From Nitrospiraceae bacterium UBA6905 (lineage in GTDB: Bacteria > Nitrospirota > Thermodesulfovibrionia > Thermodesulfovibrionales > UBA6898): a DNA stretch of 7,757 bases. The notes under the pieces are model-generated. The model had not been told where the DNA came from and did no database searches. It saw only the letters and a program-made list of their open reading frames with translations. Below, in pieces: positions 5,588-7,757 of the stretch. Both the position numbers and the translations under genes were made by a program. Where the stretch lies: positions 1-7,757 of the forward strand of contig DKBH01000061.1 of assembly GCA_002451165.1 (NCBI GenBank), read 5' to 3'. Position 1 is the stretch's first letter; every line of letters starts with the position of its first letter.

Positions 5588-7161
5588 GATGTCTCCTTCA
5601 GTGCCGGGAGTTTGATAAAGAAGCTGGTCCCCTCGCCGACCTTGGTGTTGATAGTAATCTTGCCACCATGCTCCTGGATAATGCCATGAGTTACGGCAAG
5701 GCCGAGTCCTGTGCCCTTGCCGACGGGCTTGGTAGTAAAAAAGGGCTCGAAGATCTTTTCGAGGTCTTCGTCCTTAATGCCGTATCCCGTATCTCTGAAC
5801 TCCACTTCCACGAGGTCATGGTCATTTTCCTTGACGTTCTTGGTCGTTATGGTAATCGTTCCCTTGCCTTCGCAGGCGTCTGCAGCGTTGACGATCATGT
5901 TGAGGAATACCTGCTGCAACTGCGGAGCATCTGCCTTGACCCGCGCAAGCGAGGGATCGAAGTCCGTAACGAGGGAAATATTGAAGAAGTCAGCCTTGTT
6001 TCTGACGATATTGAGAGAACTTCCTAGTACATCGTTGATGTTCGTAGGAGCCTTGTCAGCGGCATTGGCCCGCGCGAACCCCAGAAGACCCTTGATGATA
6101 TTGGAGCAGCGGTTTGCCTGGTCGATGATGACCTCTACATCTTCGTATTCCTCGGAGCCTTTTGGAAATTTTTTCAGAAGCAGATGTCCGAATGTCACGA
6201 TGCCGGTAAGAGGACTGTTGATCTCATGAGCAACACCCGCGGCCATCCTGCCGAGAGACGCCAGCTTTTCTGAGTGGACGAGCTGCTGCTGCGCTCGATG
6301 GATGGCGTCGGTCTTTTCCTGGACCTTTTTTTCCAGGGTGCTGCCCCAATGCATCAGTTCGTTTTTTGCTTTTTTGAGCTCTGCATTCATGGTATTGAAT
6401 GTTTCTGCTAGCTCACCGATCTCGTCTTTCCGGTGGATTTCGATGTGATGGTCCAGGTCGCCGGATGCCACTTTTCTCATACCCTGTGATAGAAGGGTCA
6501 GGGGGGTGGAAACGAGGTTCCAGAGAATGATGCAGAGCGTTCCCGATATTACGACAGAGAACGCAAGCACATATGCCGTTATGGCGATGCCCTGCTGCAT
6601 GATACTTTTGTCGAGGAGCTCAAGGGAGAGGTCGGCCTGGACGAGCCCGAGCATACGTTTGCCCTTCGGGTGGACATGACATGCAGCAGTTGAGCAGGAA
6701 AATTCATTGTAGATGGGCTGAACGATGCTGAGGGTCCGGTAATGTTCCCCTTTTGTCACTTTCCAGCTGGGGGTAACCTTTGCCGGGCCCGAAGATTCGT
6801 GGCACTTCACGCAGACCGGAGCGTTTTTGTCAATGACCGTGCCGACCATTTTCTTGTCCGATGAGTATGCGATCTTTCCCGTACAATTGAAGATCTTGAC
6901 ATTCTGCACACCTTCAGCAACGCCGACAGCCTCTACGGTCTGTTGGATAAGCAGATCCTGATTGGTAAGCATGCCGTACCGTGTGCTGTTCCGTATATAA
7001 TCAACAAAGGAATATCCATATTTCACTGAACTCTCCAGGAGCTCCTTTTCCTGATGTTTGAAGAGGAAAAACCAGAACAGCAGACTGCCGACGACCATGA
7101 GGGTACCGATAGTCAGAATGAGCTTTCCCGTGAGAGAGTGAAATGATTTTTTTACCCGCAT
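5584..7161 (-). CDS. Membrane sensor histidine kinase with periplasmic c-type haem motifs, 525 aa
   Basis: Layout: a basic N-terminus, TM1 (about 13-35), a periplasmic sensor region (about 36-190), TM2 (about 191-217), HAMP (about 218-265), a coiled-coil stretch (about 260-300), a HisKA domain with H312 in VAHEINSP, and a HATPase_c domain with N421/N425 (N box), DTGYGI (457-462), FEPFFTTK (471-478) and GKGTGLGLAV (481-490). The periplasmic part holds CVKCH (117-121), a standard c-haem motif, and CSTAACH (156-162), a C-x4-CH motif of the kind known in some multihaem cytochromes. It is likely a mono- or dihaem sensor of redox state or a diatomic gas. It needs export and cytochrome c maturation. 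It is the first gene of the minus-strand operon. No clear Shine-Dalgarno sequence precedes the ATG, and I found no better in-frame start upstream, so initiation may be weak. The kinase call is firm; the sensed signal is unknown. Confidence 0.95.
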   Translation of the reverse strand: MRVKKSFHSLTGKLILTIGTLMVVGSLLFWFFLFKHQEKELLESSVKYGYSFVDYIRNSTRYGMLTNQDLLIQQTVEAVGVAEGVQNVKIFNCTGKIAYSSDKKMVGTVIDKNAPVCVKCHESSGPAKVTPSWKVTKGEHYRTLSIVQPIYNEFSCSTAACHVHPKGKRMLGLVQADLSLELLDKSIMQQGIAITAYVLAFSVVISGTLCIILWNLVSTPLTLLSQGMRKVASGDLDHHIEIHRKDEIGELAETFNTMNAELKKAKNELMHWGSTLEKKVQEKTDAIHRAQQQLVHSEKLASLGRMAAGVAHEINSPLTGIVTFGHLLLKKFPKGSEEYEDVEVIIDQANRCSNIIKGLLGFARANAADKAPTNINDVLGSSLNIVRNKADFFNISLVTDFDPSLARVKADAPQLQQVFLNMIVNAADACEGKGTITITTKNVKENDHDLVEVEFRDTGYGIKDEDLEKIFEPFFTTKPVGKGTGLGLAVTHGIIQEHGGKITINTKVGEGTSFFIKLPALKETS

Positions 7162-7183
7162 TGATAAAAAATTTAAATCATTT
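7141..7183. repeat. 9-bp inverted repeat around the histidine kinase start codon
   Basis: AAATGATTT at 7141-7149 and AAATCATTT at 7175-7183 are exact reverse complements. The centre of the pair is at 7162, next to the kinase ATG (7159-7161). The arms contain only one G:C pair and the spacer is 25 nt, so it could be a weak operator or mRNA hairpin, or chance in AT-rich DNA. Confidence 0.35.
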
Positions 7184-7234
7184 ACAACAATTAAAGCAAG
7201 AAAAAACCTAAAGCTGTAGATTCAATTTTTTTGC

Positions 7235-7263
7235 TTGACATATTCGTTTGCATATCCTATAAA
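7235..7263 (+). promoter_or_regulatory. Predicted sigma-70 promoter of nuoA
   Basis: TTGACA at 7235-7240 and TATAAA at 7258-7263 are separated by exactly 17 nt: a perfect -35 and a 5/6 match at -10. Transcription should start near 7270. It lies in the AT-rich 113-bp gap between the divergent operons and is the strongest promoter-like signal in the window. Confidence 0.75.
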
Positions 7264-7274
7264 ATTATACCGTC

Positions 7275-7646
7275 ATGCCCGGAACATTTATGCCTTCTGA
7301 ATATTTGCCCGTACTCATTTTTCTGATGGTCGCTACGGCCTTCAGCGTAGGCGCTTTGGTTCTCGGCGAGTTTTTCCGCATCAGAAGGCCCTATGCCGAG
7401 AAGCTTATGCCCTATGAATCCGGCAATATCCCTGTCGGTGAGCCCCACATGAGATTCTCTGTCAAGTTCTATATCATCGCCATGCTGTTTGTTGTGTTCG
7501 ACGTGGAAGCCGTGTTCCTCTATCCCTGGGCAGTGGTGTTTGACAAGATCGGCCTCTACGCCTTTGTCGAAATGGTGATCTTTATCGTGATCCTCTTCGT
7601 CGGATACATCTACGCATGGAGAAAGGAGGCCTTTGTATGGGACTGA
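7275..7646 (+). CDS. nuoA: NADH-quinone oxidoreductase subunit A (NuoA)
   Basis: Small membrane subunit of complex I, in the proton-pumping arm next to the quinone site. Three hydrophobic segments are visible (about 10-30, 63-86 and 91-114). The family signatures are PYESGNIPVG (46-55), RFSVKFYIIAMLFVVFDVE (60-78) and FLYPWAV (81-87); length 123 aa is normal. Two starts are possible. The ATG at 7275 would sit only about 4-5 nt after the start of transcription predicted from the promoter at 7235-7263. The ATG at 7290 (M6) gives MPSEYLPVLIFL, closer to family N-termini as I recall them, with a GGA 6 nt upstream and a leader of about 20 nt. I give the longer form but consider 7290 at least as likely. 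The gene overlaps nuoB by 10 nt, so it leads a nuo operon running off the window. Confidence 0.94.
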   Translation: MPGTFMPSEYLPVLIFLMVATAFSVGALVLGEFFRIRRPYAEKLMPYESGNIPVGEPHMRFSVKFYIIAMLFVVFDVEAVFLYPWAVVFDKIGLYAFVEMVIFIVILFVGYIYAWRKEAFVWD

Positions 7647-7757
7647 TTACCACGCTTAGCACGCCTTCCCAGCAGCTGGTTGAGGTCGAAGAAGGAACGA
7701 AGATCCTTTCCCCGAATATCATCATCTCGTCGCTGGACAAGCTGATCAACTGGGGAA
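7637..7757 (+). CDS. nuoB: NADH-quinone oxidoreductase subunit B (NuoB), partial 5' end
   Basis: Forty codons are visible before the right edge. The peptide begins MGLITTLSTPSQQ and ends in NIIISSLDKLINWG, which matches the conserved NuoB entry segment (TSLDxLxNW) just before the cysteine motifs of cluster N2, which lie beyond the window. The start overlaps the end of nuoA by 10 nt and has AAAGGAGG at 7622-7629, 7 nt upstream. NuoB carries the terminal [4Fe-4S] cluster that reduces quinone. The nuoA-nuoB order is the normal start of a complex I operon. Confidence 0.9.
   Translation, partial: MGLITTLSTPSQQLVEVEEGTKILSPNIIISSLDKLINWG

Noticed and set aside
7162..7200. A sigma-70 promoter for the minus-strand operon (TTGCTT with TTAAAT at 17 nt)
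   Set aside because: Only 3/6 and 4/6 matches in AT-rich DNA; such pairs arise easily by chance.
7257..7448. Minus-strand 63-residue open frame opposite nuoA
   Set aside because: It lies opposite the well-supported nuoA and covers the promoter; no motif or ribosome site supports it.
1..7757. CRISPR arrays, insertion sequences, tRNA or rRNA genes
   Set aside because: No tandem spaced repeats, transposase motifs, terminal repeats or RNA gene signatures were seen; nearly all bases belong to the listed coding genes.

Overview
This window is almost entirely coding. It suggests an anaerobic or respiratory Gram-negative bacterium of moderate GC, perhaps Nitrospirota (Thermodesulfovibrio-like) or Desulfobacterota. 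That guess rests on the gene types: a periplasmic c-haem sensor kinase, HydB-type NuoF architecture and a separately encoded membrane arm of complex I. No marker gene here fixes the taxonomy.

Layout: seven tightly packed genes run on the minus strand from about 7161 down to the left edge. Two genes diverge from them on the plus strand at the right edge. In transcription order the minus-strand operon encodes: (1) a membrane histidine kinase whose periplasmic domain carries two c-type haem motifs (5584-7161); (2) a lone receiver domain (5213-5587); (3) a receiver fused to a GcvH-like domain that lacks the lipoyl lysine (4391-5158); (4) a receiver fused to a NuoE-type [2Fe-2S] thioredoxin-fold domain (3439-4368); (5) a small stand-alone [2Fe-2S] thioredoxin-fold protein (3054-3437); (6) a NuoF/HydB-type NADH- and FMN-binding subunit with extra iron-sulfur domains (1146-3008); (7) a NuoG-type subunit with a molybdopterin-oxidoreductase-like domain, cut by the left edge (1-1145). 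Junctions range from a 4-nt overlap to a 54-nt gap, so one transcript is likely. The plus strand starts nuoA (7275-7646) and nuoB (from 7637, cut by the right edge), behind a near-consensus sigma-70 promoter.

How the parts may work together: genes 4-7 look like an NADH-oxidising (or NADH/ferredoxin-linked) electron-input module, and nuoA-nuoB look like the start of the quinone-reducing part of complex I. The striking feature is that the three receivers next to the kinase carry no DNA-binding output. One is part of the NuoE polypeptide itself. The hypothesis is a phosphorelay in which a periplasmic haem sensor acts directly on an NADH dehydrogenase module by phosphorylating its subunit, rather than through transcription. 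The fusions and motifs are visible in the sequence; the regulatory mechanism is inference.
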